64,000 nt of DNA from Gammaproteobacteria bacterium (GTDB taxonomy: Bacteria > Pseudomonadota > Gammaproteobacteria > Pseudomonadales > Pseudohongiellaceae). The stretch is taken from assembly GCA_029253585.1 (NCBI GenBank), contig JAQWZF010000036.1:62001-126000 (forward strand). Reading direction: 5' to 3'. Below the pieces are notes generated by a model that saw only the letters and a list, made by a program, of their open reading frames with translations, ran no database searches and was not told the DNA's origin. The position numbers were made by a program, and so were the translations under genes. Every line of letters begins with the position of its first letter. Within the stretch, counting starts at the first letter, position 1. Positions 39,001-47,543 of the stretch are shown piece by piece.

Positions 39001-40011
39001 CTTGGCCTGCTCGGAATAGCGCAATCTTCCATACAGAGGCAGAATATCGACATCGCGGTATTTCTTTTTTCTCAATGCAGTTGCGGTTGCTCTTATTTCT
39101 CTCTCACTGCTGAGAAAGACCAGAATATCGCCACTTGATCCACCCTTGCGCTTGTCATTATGCGCTATTTCCTCAACCGCCTTGATAATGCCATCAATTT
39201 GGATATCATCATCGATCTGCTCTGCACTCGATTCAATGAGCGGTTCATATCGAGTCTCAACTGGGTAGGTTCTTCCGGAGACAGCCACTATGGGGGCATC
39301 CTCGAAATGCCTGGAAAACTTATCAACATCGATGGTCGCCGAGGTAACAATGAGCTTTAAATTCTTGCGCTTACTCAGCAATTGCTTCAGATAGCCAAGC
39401 AGAAAATCGATGTTCAGAGAGCGCTCATGAGCCTCGTCGATAATTAGAACTTCATATTTATTAAGAAACTTATCTTGCTGAATCTCCGCCAGCAAGATTC
39501 CGTCAGTCATCAGTTTGAGGAAGCTTTGATCGCTGGTATTGTCCTTAAAACGAATCTGCGAACCCACACCGCCACCTAGTTCACAACCCAACTCCTCTGC
39601 GATTCTGGTCGCTACCGACAAAGCAGCCAGTCGTCTGGGCTGGGTATGACCTATGAGCCCTCGTATCCCAAATCCCGCCTCGAGACAGATCTTGGGCAGC
39701 TGCGTAGTCTTGCCTGAACCGGTATCTCCCGCGACGATGACGACCTGATGCTCACCAATCAATTTGGCGATCTCAGATGCCCTGCCACTTACCGGGAGAC
39801 TTTCAGGATAGTGAATGCTGGAGGGAATAGCTGCGCGTCTTATCTCACAGGCTTTCTGAGACTTGGCGATGGCAGACTCAAAGGCCGCAGTCGCCGACGC
39901 AAGATCGTTTTTTGAAAGCGTTTCACGTTCGAGTCTGCTCAATGTTTTCTGCAAGCGAAACACATCGGCAAGCTGACAACTATCGAGCTTTTGCTGCAAG
40001 GCTTGTGACAC
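36085..40011 (-). CDS. hrpA: ATP-dependent RNA helicase HrpA
   Basis: The 1308-residue DEAH-box helicase is the size of E. coli HrpA (1300). Walker A is GDTGSGKTT (residues 95-103), Walker B is DEAH in LIIDEAHERSLN, and motif VI appears as QRKGRCGR. Long C-terminal HA2 and DUF3418 regions follow. HrpA unwinds RNA and rescues stalled ribosomes in E. coli. The start is GTG at 40011. The gene ends near the start of mlaA. Confidence 0.97.
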   Translation of the reverse strand: MSQALQQKLDSCQLADVFRLQKTLSRLERETLSKNDLASATAAFESAIAKSQKACEIRRAAIPSSIHYPESLPVSGRASEIAKLIGEHQVVIVAGDTGSGKTTQLPKICLEAGFGIRGLIGHTQPRRLAALSVATRIAEELGCELGGGVGSQIRFKDNTSDQSFLKLMTDGILLAEIQQDKFLNKYEVLIIDEAHERSLNIDFLLGYLKQLLSKRKNLKLIVTSATIDVDKFSRHFEDAPIVAVSGRTYPVETRYEPLIESSAEQIDDDIQIDGIIKAVEEIAHNDKRKGGSSGDILVFLSSEREIRATATALRKKKYRDVDILPLYGRLRYSEQAKIFKPGRGRKIVLATNVAETSITVPGINYVIDTGLARISRYSLQSKVQRLPIEAISQASANQRKGRCGRMADGVCVRLYSENDFEGRPEFTDPEIMRTNLASVILRMKHLRLGDIEKFPFLDAPEPRAINEGAKLLIELDALSNSRKLTDSGRKMAILPVDPKYSRMLITASAQGCLRELLIIVSGLSIQDPREISSENRQQAMQQLAEFEHPDSDFLSLVTLWDDYEKRRQDINQGQLRKHCKKYFLSYMRMREWREVHHQLVLSCQRLGLRTNKEAGDYEAIHKSLISGSLNQIAKRLEGRNYRGNRNKSFSLFSTSVLSNRGAKWIVTGEQIETSQTFATQAAKIQPEWVEAMALHLVKREYFEPHWSKKRQQVVAYEKVQLYGLVIIEKSLLSYNKIDPKVSRELFIREGLVPGEIAIGLKFYKNNLELVSSLAKQEEKMRRPELLVTERDLIAFYERRIPEDVCSTRDLSSWIKKQGRAAEELLSMTVDNLISSETAIDAMQAFPDAAAIHRNELRLDYVFELGNKADGATLEVPLAMISQLRQVDLDWAVPGNLIEKCTALIKGLPKSRRKNFIPVNAFVKQACEQMSNADGDIIDSLLSQIRNLKGLEVDRAEFEQIDLPAHLKTKIRVMGDGGNEIAFAGSIDQVKAQLEEQGLFENGLADMHASDTSHKSASETAYNHPLEIAGAKDWVFDNLPEQVEIGETLKLIRFPALVVEGDTVGVNLFTDRFFANKSHLQGLVKLFQLRSIQQRNQLKKKFSRLADVLVLKAPFPLARFAKDAIWISYVAAFDLEESLPRTKSDFLQRLETGKPKIIGHAEKIETLFAKVVEEHFVIGRAIAEFRQGALAYVAEDIEKQLAGLLHESFFSETGLVWFTEYPRYLKAISVRLSKAPHMGDKDKPNTELLSQYWLKYTALEAKAKASDKTELQTLRWMLEEFRVSLFAQTLGTRIAVSEKRINKLFETLH

Positions 40012-40073
40012 GGTAGCTACCGACTTTGAAGTGATGATTGAGGACTACAATACTCATAAAACAAGCGCTGCGA

Positions 40074-41714
40074 TCATGATGGTTCGCGCAGTTCTCTATG
40101 TAGAATTTTGCCGATAATAGATTTGGGAATATCGTCGATCAAGACGAATTCTCGAGGAATCTTATACGCGGTTAGGCCCTCCCTGCAATGAGCCTTAAGC
40201 GATTCGATGTCGACCTCTTTCTCATTCGGCACGATAAATAATTTTATCGACTCCCCTGTTTTCTGGCAGGGGACGCCGATCGCCGCACTTTCCAATACAT
40301 CTGGATGACAGTTGACCCAGTCTTCGATTTCATTCGGAAATACATTAAAGCCAGATACCAGAATCATATCCTTCTTGCGATCCACTATCGAAATATAGTC
40401 ATCATCACTAATGCTGACATAGTCGCCTGTCTTAAACCATCCGTCGCTGGTGAGAGAGTTGGCCGTCTCGCCATCATGCTGCCAGTAACCCTGCATAACT
40501 TGAGGGCCACGAATCCAGAGCTCGCCGGTTTCGCCACTAGCCACCTCATTGCCGTCATCATCGACGACCTTGGTTTCTGTCTCTGGCACAACGGGGCCTA
40601 CAGTCCCGAGCCTTTCCTTGCCTGGGATATTGACTGAAACTACCGGAGAGCATTCTGTAAGGCCGTAGCCTTCATAGATAGGACTGCCTGTGGACTCGGC
40701 CCACTCCTCGCTGACCGAGGTCGTCATCGCCATACCACCGGCGCCGCAAAACTTCATGCTGGAAAAATCTATACTGGAAAAATCCTGATGCCGCAGCAGA
40801 GCGAGATAGAGCGTATTAATTCCTACGAACCCGCTAATAGGCCACTGCGTGAAAAGCTTGATCAATGCCAGGGTGTCTCGCGGGTTCGCCACCAGAATAT
40901 TGTGGTTACCCGCATACGGCATAGTTAAACAATGCAGCAAAAAGGCATAGCTATGATACAGAGGCAGCGGGGCGAGAATATTTTCGATCTTGTCGTCAAT
41001 CACGCTGATGCAACGAGAACGCAGCTGCATCATATTAGTAATTAAATTATTGTGGCTAAGCATGGCACCTTTTGCGACCCCGGTGGTCCCGCCGGTATAC
41101 AAGATAAGTGCAACGTCATGGCCCTTGCCAGACTCAGGATAGTTAAATTTCGGCGCTGGCGTGTCTACAATTTTCTGAAAATCGACAGCCCCTTCGATCT
41201 TATAAGCTGGCACCATCTTCCGAATATACTTAATCATGAAGTTAACGAACTGTCGCTTTACTGGCTTTTGAATATCACCTAACTGAGTAACGATTACCGT
41301 CTCTATCTCGGTCTGGGGCAATATTTTTTCTAGCTTGTCGCAGAAACTGGACAGAATCACAATGCCTTTCACGCCAGAGTCTTTGAACTGATGAGCCATC
41401 TCCTGAACCGTATAGAGAGGATTCGTGTTCACCACCACAAGACCAGCTCTAGTCGCCCCAAAGAACGCTATAGGAAATTGCAAAAGATTCGGTAGCTGGA
41501 TAGCGATTCGATCGCCGGGCTTAAGATTGGTTTGAGTCATCAGGTAATGGGCAAACCTATCGCTCAATTCGTCCACCTCACCGTAGGTTAACGTTCTTCC
41601 CAGGCAAGTATAGGCAGGCAGCTGCGCATGCTCTGTGCAAAAATAATCGACCACTTCAGTTAGCGTGGAAAATTTCTCCGGCCGAAGGTCTTCTGTAAGT
41701 CTCTCTATGCTCAT
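40074..41714 (-). CDS. fadD: Long-chain fatty acid-CoA ligase
   Basis: The 546-residue adenylate-forming enzyme has the AMP motif ILYTGGTTGVAKGAMLSH, EGYGLTECSPVV and the C-terminal VDRKKDMILVSGFNVFP and GKILHRELRE. It activates fatty acids with ATP and CoA. The length and sequence fit FadD. The gene starts 2 bases after the VWA gene stops, so it is in one unit with the MoxR and VWA genes. That link is unusual and unexplained. Confidence 0.92.
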   Translation of the reverse strand: MSIERLTEDLRPEKFSTLTEVVDYFCTEHAQLPAYTCLGRTLTYGEVDELSDRFAHYLMTQTNLKPGDRIAIQLPNLLQFPIAFFGATRAGLVVVNTNPLYTVQEMAHQFKDSGVKGIVILSSFCDKLEKILPQTEIETVIVTQLGDIQKPVKRQFVNFMIKYIRKMVPAYKIEGAVDFQKIVDTPAPKFNYPESGKGHDVALILYTGGTTGVAKGAMLSHNNLITNMMQLRSRCISVIDDKIENILAPLPLYHSYAFLLHCLTMPYAGNHNILVANPRDTLALIKLFTQWPISGFVGINTLYLALLRHQDFSSIDFSSMKFCGAGGMAMTTSVSEEWAESTGSPIYEGYGLTECSPVVSVNIPGKERLGTVGPVVPETETKVVDDDGNEVASGETGELWIRGPQVMQGYWQHDGETANSLTSDGWFKTGDYVSISDDDYISIVDRKKDMILVSGFNVFPNEIEDWVNCHPDVLESAAIGVPCQKTGESIKLFIVPNEKEVDIESLKAHCREGLTAYKIPREFVLIDDIPKSIIGKILHRELREPS

Positions 41715-41716
41715 AA

Positions 41717-42895
41717 TTATTTCGTCAACAGCGCCATCGCTTCTTCCAAACCTTTAACTGACATAGGAAACATACGGTCCTCCAAGAGTTCTTTCACGAT
41801 TTCAATAGAGTAGCTATGCTCCCAATACGTCTTGGGTGTCGGATTTATCCATACCATATGATCGAAAACCTCGGTAAGGCGTTTAATCCAGACCGCTCCA
41901 GCCTCCTCGTTATAATGCTCGATGCTGCCACCCACATGAGTCACCTCGTAGGGAGCCATAGTAGCATCACCCACGAAGATGATTTTGTAGTCTTTCGAAT
42001 ACTTGTTGATGATGTCAAATGTCGATGTAGTTTCTGCGTGGCGTCTGTGACTCTTCGTCCATACCGATTCATAGATAAAATTATGGAAATAATAATACTT
42101 CAGATGTTTAAACTCGGTGCGCGCGGCAGAAAACAACTCTTCACACAACTTCACATGAGGGTCCATCGAGCCACCCACATCAAAAAACAATAATACCTTC
42201 ACTGAATTGTGGCGCTCTGGCACCATCTTGATATCCAGCAGGCCAGCATTCTTCGCCGTTGATGAGATAGTATCGTTAATATCTAGCTCTTCTGCAGCAC
42301 CGGTTCTGGCAAACTTCCTTAGTCGCCTCAGCGCCATCTTGATATTTCTTGTACCTATCTCGACCGAATCATCCAAGTCCCGATAGTTTCGCTTGTCCCA
42401 GACCTTGACGGCGCTTCCGTTGCGACCCTCTTGCTGCCCTATGCGTATACCCTCGGGGTTATAGCCATAGGCTCCGAACGGTGATGTGCCGCCGGTACCG
42501 ATCCATTTATTGCCGCCTTCATGCCTCTTCTGCTGCTCTTCCATGCGCTTGCGAAACTCTTCCATGAGCTTGTCCAGGCCACCAAGCGCCTCAATCTTGG
42601 CTTTCTCTTCATCACTTAACATCGACTCCATCTGCTTTCGAAGCCAATCGTCTGGAATTTGATACATGGCAAGATCATTGATCGCGTCTATGTTTTCGAA
42701 ATATTTACCAAAGGCGATATCAAACTTATCGAAGTTTTTCTCGTCTTTGACGAAACACATACGCGACAGGTAGTAGAAATCTTCCACGTTCGCGAAGATT
42801 ATATTTTGCTTGAGACACTCGAGTAATGAGAACAACTCTGTAAAGGAAACGGGCAGCCGTTCCTTTTTGAGGGTCATAAAAAAATTGATTAGCAT
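41717..42895 (-). CDS. VWA domain-containing protein (CoxE/MoxR partner type)
   Basis: The 392-residue cytoplasmic protein has a charged N-terminal half (MLSDEEKAKIEAL, FRKRMEEQQKRHEGG) and a C-terminal von Willebrand A domain. The metal site reads LLFFDVGGSMD, with glycine where D-x-S-x-S has the first serine, as in the COG3552/CoxE-like group. It follows a MoxR ATPase by 28 bases, and such pairs act as chaperone-like assemblies for metal cofactor insertion or complex maturation. The client here is unknown. Confidence 0.82.
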   Translation of the reverse strand: MLINFFMTLKKERLPVSFTELFSLLECLKQNIIFANVEDFYYLSRMCFVKDEKNFDKFDIAFGKYFENIDAINDLAMYQIPDDWLRKQMESMLSDEEKAKIEALGGLDKLMEEFRKRMEEQQKRHEGGNKWIGTGGTSPFGAYGYNPEGIRIGQQEGRNGSAVKVWDKRNYRDLDDSVEIGTRNIKMALRRLRKFARTGAAEELDINDTISSTAKNAGLLDIKMVPERHNSVKVLLFFDVGGSMDPHVKLCEELFSAARTEFKHLKYYYFHNFIYESVWTKSHRRHAETTSTFDIINKYSKDYKIIFVGDATMAPYEVTHVGGSIEHYNEEAGAVWIKRLTEVFDHMVWINPTPKTYWEHSYSIEIVKELLEDRMFPMSVKGLEEAMALLTK

Positions 42896-42923
42896 GAACG
42901 CGTCTCTTTAAGAACTATGGCTG

Positions 42924-43766
42924 CTAGCTTTTAGCTCTATGCATGAATGCTAGCTTCTCCAATAGATGCACATCCTGCTCATTCTTAAGCAGTGCACCAT
43001 ACAGCGGAGGGATGGCGTTCTTGGCGCTATGACTCTTAAGCACATCCTCTGGAATATCGTCGGCCATTAGCAATTTCAGCCAATCTATCAATTCTGATGT
43101 GGATGGCTTCTTCTTCAGACCAGGGATTTTTCGAACATCGAAGAAAACATCCATTGCCTGAGAAAGCAGATTCTTTTTGATGTCTGGATAGTGTACATCT
43201 ACAATTTTTTCCATAGTCTGAGAATCTGGAAATTCAATGTAGTGAAAGAAGCAGCGACGCAGGAATGCATCAGGCAATTCTTTCTCGTTATTGCTGGTAA
43301 TGATTATGATAGGCCGTGTCTTAGCCTTGACTAGCTGCTTAGTCTCGTAGACGAAAAACTCCATCTTATCGAGCTCAAGCAACAGGTCGTTAGGGAACTC
43401 TATATCTGCCTTATCTATCTCATCGATAAGCAGAACAGACTGGTCACCCGCTTCGAATGACTCCCATAATTTACCTTGCACGATATAGTTGGAGATATCA
43501 TGCACTTTATCGTCACCCAACTGCGAGTCTCTAAGCCTGGAGACAGCATCGTATTCATATAGGCCTTGCTGAGCCTTTGTCGTCGATTTGATATGCCACT
43601 GAATAAGAGGAAGGTTCAAGGATTTAGCGATCTGCTCTGCCAACATTGTCTTGCCCGTTCCCGGCTCCCCTTTTATGAGGAGGGGTTTCTGAAGAGCGAT
43701 CGCTGCGTTAACCGCTAGCTGTAATTCATTTGTAGCTATGTATTCGTCTGTACCGGTAAAATTCAT
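42924..43766 (-). CDS. MoxR-family AAA+ ATPase
   Basis: The 280-residue protein has Walker A KGEPGTGKTMLAEQIA, Walker B VLLIDEIDKAD, sensor 1 IITSNNEKELPDAFLRRC and the arginine finger within that segment. It belongs to the MoxR class, usually encoded next to a VWA protein as here. ATG 43766 (MNFTGTDEY) is chosen over a TTG one codon earlier; GGAAAAG lies upstream. It probably powers a maturation step with the VWA protein. Confidence 0.88.
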   Translation of the reverse strand: MNFTGTDEYIATNELQLAVNAAIALQKPLLIKGEPGTGKTMLAEQIAKSLNLPLIQWHIKSTTKAQQGLYEYDAVSRLRDSQLGDDKVHDISNYIVQGKLWESFEAGDQSVLLIDEIDKADIEFPNDLLLELDKMEFFVYETKQLVKAKTRPIIIITSNNEKELPDAFLRRCFFHYIEFPDSQTMEKIVDVHYPDIKKNLLSQAMDVFFDVRKIPGLKKKPSTSELIDWLKLLMADDIPEDVLKSHSAKNAIPPLYGALLKNEQDVHLLEKLAFMHRAKS

Positions 43767-44589
43767 CAATCTTTTCCACTGCGTAATTTACGTGCGCGTA
43801 TTGTAAACATCAGCTCACTATTAATACAGAAAAACCCCGATTTCGCGTAGTCTCAGCCCCCTATTAGCCTACATTTTGTGCGGATATTGACTGGACTTAG
43901 AAGCGAAATCCAGCCCCCTATCGCGATAGATTTCCTGCCTCTGTCAGTGATATAGCAGCATGTATACTTTCCACCCCCAACACCGCCGCTAAGCGACTTC
44001 AACTTCAGAAGCTCAAGCGTTTTGACCAGAGTTGATTCATCCTTCTCTGCCCGACGACACCACCCCGATAGCGATTTATAGATAAACCTGCCGCAGCCCG
44101 GGGTCTTCAAGACCTTGGAAGATGTGTATTCAGTCCATTTGGGCAGAGTCATTGGCCATCGTCATGTCTGTGAGGCTATCGGCTTCTTTTGCAGTACCGA
44201 TGAGTGGCGATAACTTGTCCTTCAGTTGCTTCAGTTGCTTCAGCTGCTTCAGCTGCTTCAGCTGCTGAGTTGATACTGCAGCATGCGGACTTCATCCCGG
44301 GCAGCCTGGGTTTCATTCAATACGCTTTCGGACAGGTTAGTGAGGAAGAAGCGAGGCGCTATTGCCACAGCCCGGCAGATCACGACACAATTGAGTGGCT
44401 TTACAGGATTTCCCTCACTACCAATAACCCGTGAGCTGCGAAATAGGGAAACAAAAAAGAGGAGCCAGTCATGACAATTCTCTACTTGCTAAGCTATCGT
44501 TTTAAATGAGTAAATTTGTACTTTTTACAATAGAGGCGCATTCAAGCAGAAAATTCTCGCGGGGAAAGGTGTTACTCGGAGCGTAATTC
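43767..44589. other. 823-bp stretch with no convincing gene
   Basis: Reading frames exist on both strands but none has a recognisable domain, and composition and codon use do not stand out. The stretch holds five tandem CTTCAGYTG repeats (44220-44264), an 11-base direct repeat CAGCCCCCTAT (43854 and 43911) and a tiny 12-codon frame with a good ribosome site (44471-44509). It may be decayed coding DNA. Confidence 0.55.
44220..44264. repeat. Five tandem 9-bp repeats CTTCAGYTG
   Basis: Units start at 44220, 44229, 44238, 44247 and 44256; the first two end TTG and the last three CTG. If translated they would give SVA/SAA triplets. Such a short repeat is prone to slippage and copy-number change. 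Confidence 0.85.
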
Positions 44590-44970
44590 CTATATTACTT
44601 TAGAATTGTTATTTAATTCATTGTTATTAATAGCTATCTTATCCTTTCTTTTCTTCAGAAAGGCCATTATTCCAGCGACCAGTAAGCCGAATAGAACCGC
44701 CAGGACAAGTGGCACGAAGCTGCGAAAAGAGGCACTGCCACCAATCGTTATAGCATCCAGAGTGGCAACCATAAGCGCGGGCGCCATAATGCTATCCTGT
44801 GGATTGCTATACCAGGGAGTAAATATGCCTGCTATAGCTACCGCCCTGAGACTATATGATCGCCAAAACCCATGTTGAAAGCGGGTTAATCTCCACAATA
44901 GTGCCGTGAAAACAACCGCCGCCGCCAGGTAGAGAGTCCAAAAGAACCAATAATTACCGATTGCCTCCAT
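44590..44970 (-). CDS. Small membrane protein of unknown function
   Basis: The 126-residue protein has three likely membrane helices: residues 8-25, a middle segment (MAPALMVATLDAITIGG) and 86-105 (FVPLVLAVLFGLLVAGIM). A basic loop (KKRKDK) and an Asn-rich tail follow. It starts at the ycgN stop codon (TAATG overlap), so it is translationally coupled to ycgN. No family was recognised. Confidence 0.7.
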   Translation of the reverse strand: MEAIGNYWFFWTLYLAAAVVFTALLWRLTRFQHGFWRSYSLRAVAIAGIFTPWYSNPQDSIMAPALMVATLDAITIGGSASFRSFVPLVLAVLFGLLVAGIMAFLKKRKDKIAINNNELNNNSKVI

Positions 44971-45413
44971 TACGTCTCAACCCACCGAATAATATGCTCG
45001 TCGAACCCATCCGGGTGGACGTGCTCCTCGGAGATCACTCTGCCTTCTAGCAAGATTCTCGCCGCCGCCATCTTCTCACGGGACCCGGCAATAAGTGGAT
45101 GCCAATCGAATAGCTCCTTCCCTTCGAAGCGAAGTCTATAGGCGCAGCTGTCCGGCATCCAATTACTCTTCTCAAGATCCATTTTACGAACATCGAGACA
45201 GTCGGGCACTAGCGTAGACCGATCTTCGTAGCAGCCACAACGACTGCTCTGCTCATCGAAATACCTGCACACTACCCTTGTATACACTACCTCGGCGCTA
45301 TCCTCATCCGCGAACTTCTTAAGACAGCAGCGTCCGCAGCCGTCGCAGAGACTCTCCCACTCAGCCGCATTGAGATCATCGAGGGGCAACTCCCAAAATT
45401 TCGGTCTAAGCAC
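44970..45413 (-). CDS. ycgN: YcgN family cysteine-cluster protein (UPF0260)
   Basis: The 147-residue protein has the YcgN cysteine cluster: ESLCDGCGRCCLKK and VVCRYFDEQSSRCGCY, with VPDCLDV after it. It probably binds a metal or Fe-S centre. ELFDWHPLIAGSRE is typical of UPF0260. The function is unknown. The start is GTG at 45413, 18 bases after the rnd stop. Confidence 0.88.
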   Translation of the reverse strand: MLRPKFWELPLDDLNAAEWESLCDGCGRCCLKKFADEDSAEVVYTRVVCRYFDEQSSRCGCYEDRSTLVPDCLDVRKMDLEKSNWMPDSCAYRLRFEGKELFDWHPLIAGSREKMAAARILLEGRVISEEHVHPDGFDEHIIRWVET

Positions 45414-45431
45414 TGTACGCCCTATTCATAC

Positions 45432-46604
45432 TCAATCTTCACCAAGTATCGCCGTGAGCTCCGATTCGAGGAGCTCCCTCCGCCATCCAGCGAATTCACC
45501 CGACCATCTAAGCGCCCCATGCTTCTCGTAGTCTCTTAGCAAATCCACAAGATATTTTTTGCGCCCGAGCAACTCCGGAGACATGCCTAACTCCTCAGCC
45601 TTGTTGTTCGCCGCCTGTTTGCTGAGCTTTAACTTCTTCCTAAGCGAGGTACTAAGGGGCTTGTTCAAAAGAGTAGCGTCTACCTCACCTCTATTCGCAG
45701 GGTTATTCAGTAGAAGAAACAACTCCTCGGCACTGCGCGACAAGAATCGGCGATCAACGCCTTCGATGTTTTTGATGATGTCGATACTGAGACTATCCGA
45801 GTTAGTCGCCTCTGCGATTTCTGCACAGAGGCTCAACAGATCGTTGTCTTTAACAACCCAACTACGCGGCTTGTTGCGTTGCCGGGCCTTCTGTTCTCGC
45901 CATACACATAGTTGCTGCAAGACTTCCAGACCGCCATTGTCGAGACGCCACGCGTTGCTGACACCTGTATAATAAGTCTGCCAATTAGACTCTTGCTCTA
46001 TCTTCTGAGCAATCGCGAGCTGTTGATCACACTCAGCCTGCATCCAATCGCTCATGCCTTTTAACTGAATCTGCTCGCTGAGAATCTCACGTATCTGCAG
46101 CAGATAGCGCACATCGGTAGCGGCATAGAGCTTCTGCTTTTCCGACAGGGGACGCTTGATCCAGTCCGAACGTGTCTCGTCCTTAGCCACCTCTACACCC
46201 AACAACTGTTCCACCAATCCTTGATAGCTAATACTAAAGCCTATGCCCAAGAATGCAGCGGCGAGCTGAGTATCAAATAGTGAGACTGGCAGGCAACCAA
46301 GAAATGTCTGGAATAAGTTTAGGTCTTCGCTGCAAGAATGCATGACTAATATACATGACGGGCTGGAAATTAGCGCCTTAAAGGGAGACCAGTCTTCGAT
46401 ACAAAGGGGGTCCACCAGATAGCAGTTCTTACTATCCGCTATCTGCAATAATCCAATGCGCGCATAGAAAGTACTAGTGCGTTCAAATTCCGTATCAACG
46501 GCGAGGAATTCTTCATTACTCCATTGTGCGCACAAGGCAATCAGAGTGGCGTCATCATCGACGTATTCGATTGGCATGCCGTCGCTATGATTTAACTCGC
46601 TCAA
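45432..46604 (-). CDS. rnd: Ribonuclease D
   Basis: The 390-residue 3'-5' exoribonuclease has the DEDDy motifs [20 protein letters not shown] (Exo I), [10 protein letters not shown] (Exo II) and [10 protein letters not shown] (Exo III), then an HRDC domain. It trims tRNA and other stable RNA precursors. The start is TTG at 46604, overlapping the recR stop (TTGA). E. coli rnd is also known to start at UUG, which keeps its expression low. Confidence 0.94.
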   Translation of the reverse strand: MSELNHSDGMPIEYVDDDATLIALCAQWSNEEFLAVDTEFERTSTFYARIGLLQIADSKNCYLVDPLCIEDWSPFKALISSPSCILVMHSCSEDLNLFQTFLGCLPVSLFDTQLAAAFLGIGFSISYQGLVEQLLGVEVAKDETRSDWIKRPLSEKQKLYAATDVRYLLQIREILSEQIQLKGMSDWMQAECDQQLAIAQKIEQESNWQTYYTGVSNAWRLDNGGLEVLQQLCVWREQKARQRNKPRSWVVKDNDLLSLCAEIAEATNSDSLSIDIIKNIEGVDRRFLSRSAEELFLLLNNPANRGEVDATLLNKPLSTSLRKKLKLSKQAANNKAEELGMSPELLGRKKYLVDLLRDYEKHGALRWSGEFAGWRRELLESELTAILGED

Positions 46605-47206
46605 GATTGGCCCATGGACTTACGTCCGGAAAATGCATGGGTAAGCGTGCTGCCATCTACAAATTCCAACTCACCGCCCACAGGCACTCCATGTGCGATT
46701 CTCGAAACCTGCGCCGGAGAATCCTTTAACTGCTCAGCAATGTAATACGCGGTGGCATCGCCTTCAACATTTGGGTTACAGGCGATAATAACCTCCTCTA
46801 TTTCAGTATTTGCAACTTTCTCTAACAGTTGATGCATGCCTAATTGTTCGGGACCGATTCCATCAATAGGGGAGAGGTGACCCATAAGGACGAAGTAGAT
46901 TCCCCTGAAAGAGCCAGACTGTTCTATAGCAAAAACATCCGCTGGCGATTCTACGACACAGCAAATCTTGCGATTGCGGGAGGAATTTGCGCAGATGCGG
47001 CAAGTCTCCTCTTCGGTGAGCGTGCGACAATGAATGCAGTTTCCGACTTCATTCAATGCAACGGCCAGGGAATCACTCAGCTTCTTTCCTCCGGCGCGGT
47101 TTCTCTCCAGAAGATGCAGAGTCATCCGCTGCGCAGACTTGGGGCCCACGCCTGGCAGGCATCGAAACGCTTCGATTAACTGATCAATTAAGGGGCTGGA
47201 ATTCAC
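46601..47206 (-). CDS. recR: Recombination mediator RecR
   Basis: The 201-residue protein has the helix-hairpin-helix [12 protein letters not shown], a C4 zinc finger ([16 protein letters not shown]) and a Toprim domain with [12 protein letters not shown]. RecR works with RecO/RecF to load RecA on gapped DNA. The start is GTG at 47206, 5 bases after AGGAG. It follows ybaB in the conserved dnaX-ybaB-recR order. Confidence 0.97.
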   Translation of the reverse strand: MNSSPLIDQLIEAFRCLPGVGPKSAQRMTLHLLERNRAGGKKLSDSLAVALNEVGNCIHCRTLTEEETCRICANSSRNRKICCVVESPADVFAIEQSGSFRGIYFVLMGHLSPIDGIGPEQLGMHQLLEKVANTEIEEVIIACNPNVEGDATAYYIAEQLKDSPAQVSRIAHGVPVGGELEFVDGSTLTHAFSGRKSMGQS

Positions 47207-47214
47207 GACTACTC

Positions 47215-47535
47215 CTAGAATGGAAACTTGAAGCCATCTGGCATTTTCATTCCGCCAGCCATAGTGCCTAACGCATCTTTGTTTTTCTCTTCGATTTTCC
47301 TTACCGCATCATTGACCGCGGCAGCCAGCAAATCTTCGATCACAGCCTTGTCTTCACCCATGACACCATCGTCCAGGCTCACGCTTATTACATCGTGCTT
47401 GCCATTCATGACGACTTTGACCAGGCCGGCTCCCGACTCTCCTTCGGTCATAGTCTTAAGCTGTTCTTCCTGAGCCTTTTGAAACTGCTCCTGCATCAGC
47501 TTCGCCTGCTTCATGATTTCATTCAAATCGGTCAT
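47215..47535 (-). CDS. ybaB: YbaB/EbfC family nucleoid-associated protein
   Basis: The 106-residue protein matches Yba[21 protein letters not shown] at the N terminus and [12 protein letters not shown] at the C terminus. It forms a tweezer-like dimer that binds DNA. It lies between dnaX and recR as usual. Confidence 0.96.
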   Translation of the reverse strand: MTDLNEIMKQAKLMQEQFQKAQEEQLKTMTEGESGAGLVKVVMNGKHDVISVSLDDGVMGEDKAVIEDLLAAAVNDAVRKIEEKNKDALGTMAGGMKMPDGFKFPF

Positions 47536-47543
47536 GCTAATTA

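Noticed and set aside
43853-44152. Reading frame of 99 codons on the minus strand after the MoxR gene
   Set aside because: No domain, no clear ribosome site and a low-complexity, basic composition; listed only as part of the gene-free stretch.
44220-44264. Five short repeats as a possible CRISPR array
   Set aside because: There are no spacers; the 9-bp units are directly adjacent.
44204-44434. Reading frame of 76 codons on the plus strand containing the 9-bp repeat
   Set aside because: The GTG start has no good ribosome site, and the SVA/SAA repeats are explained by the tandem DNA repeat.
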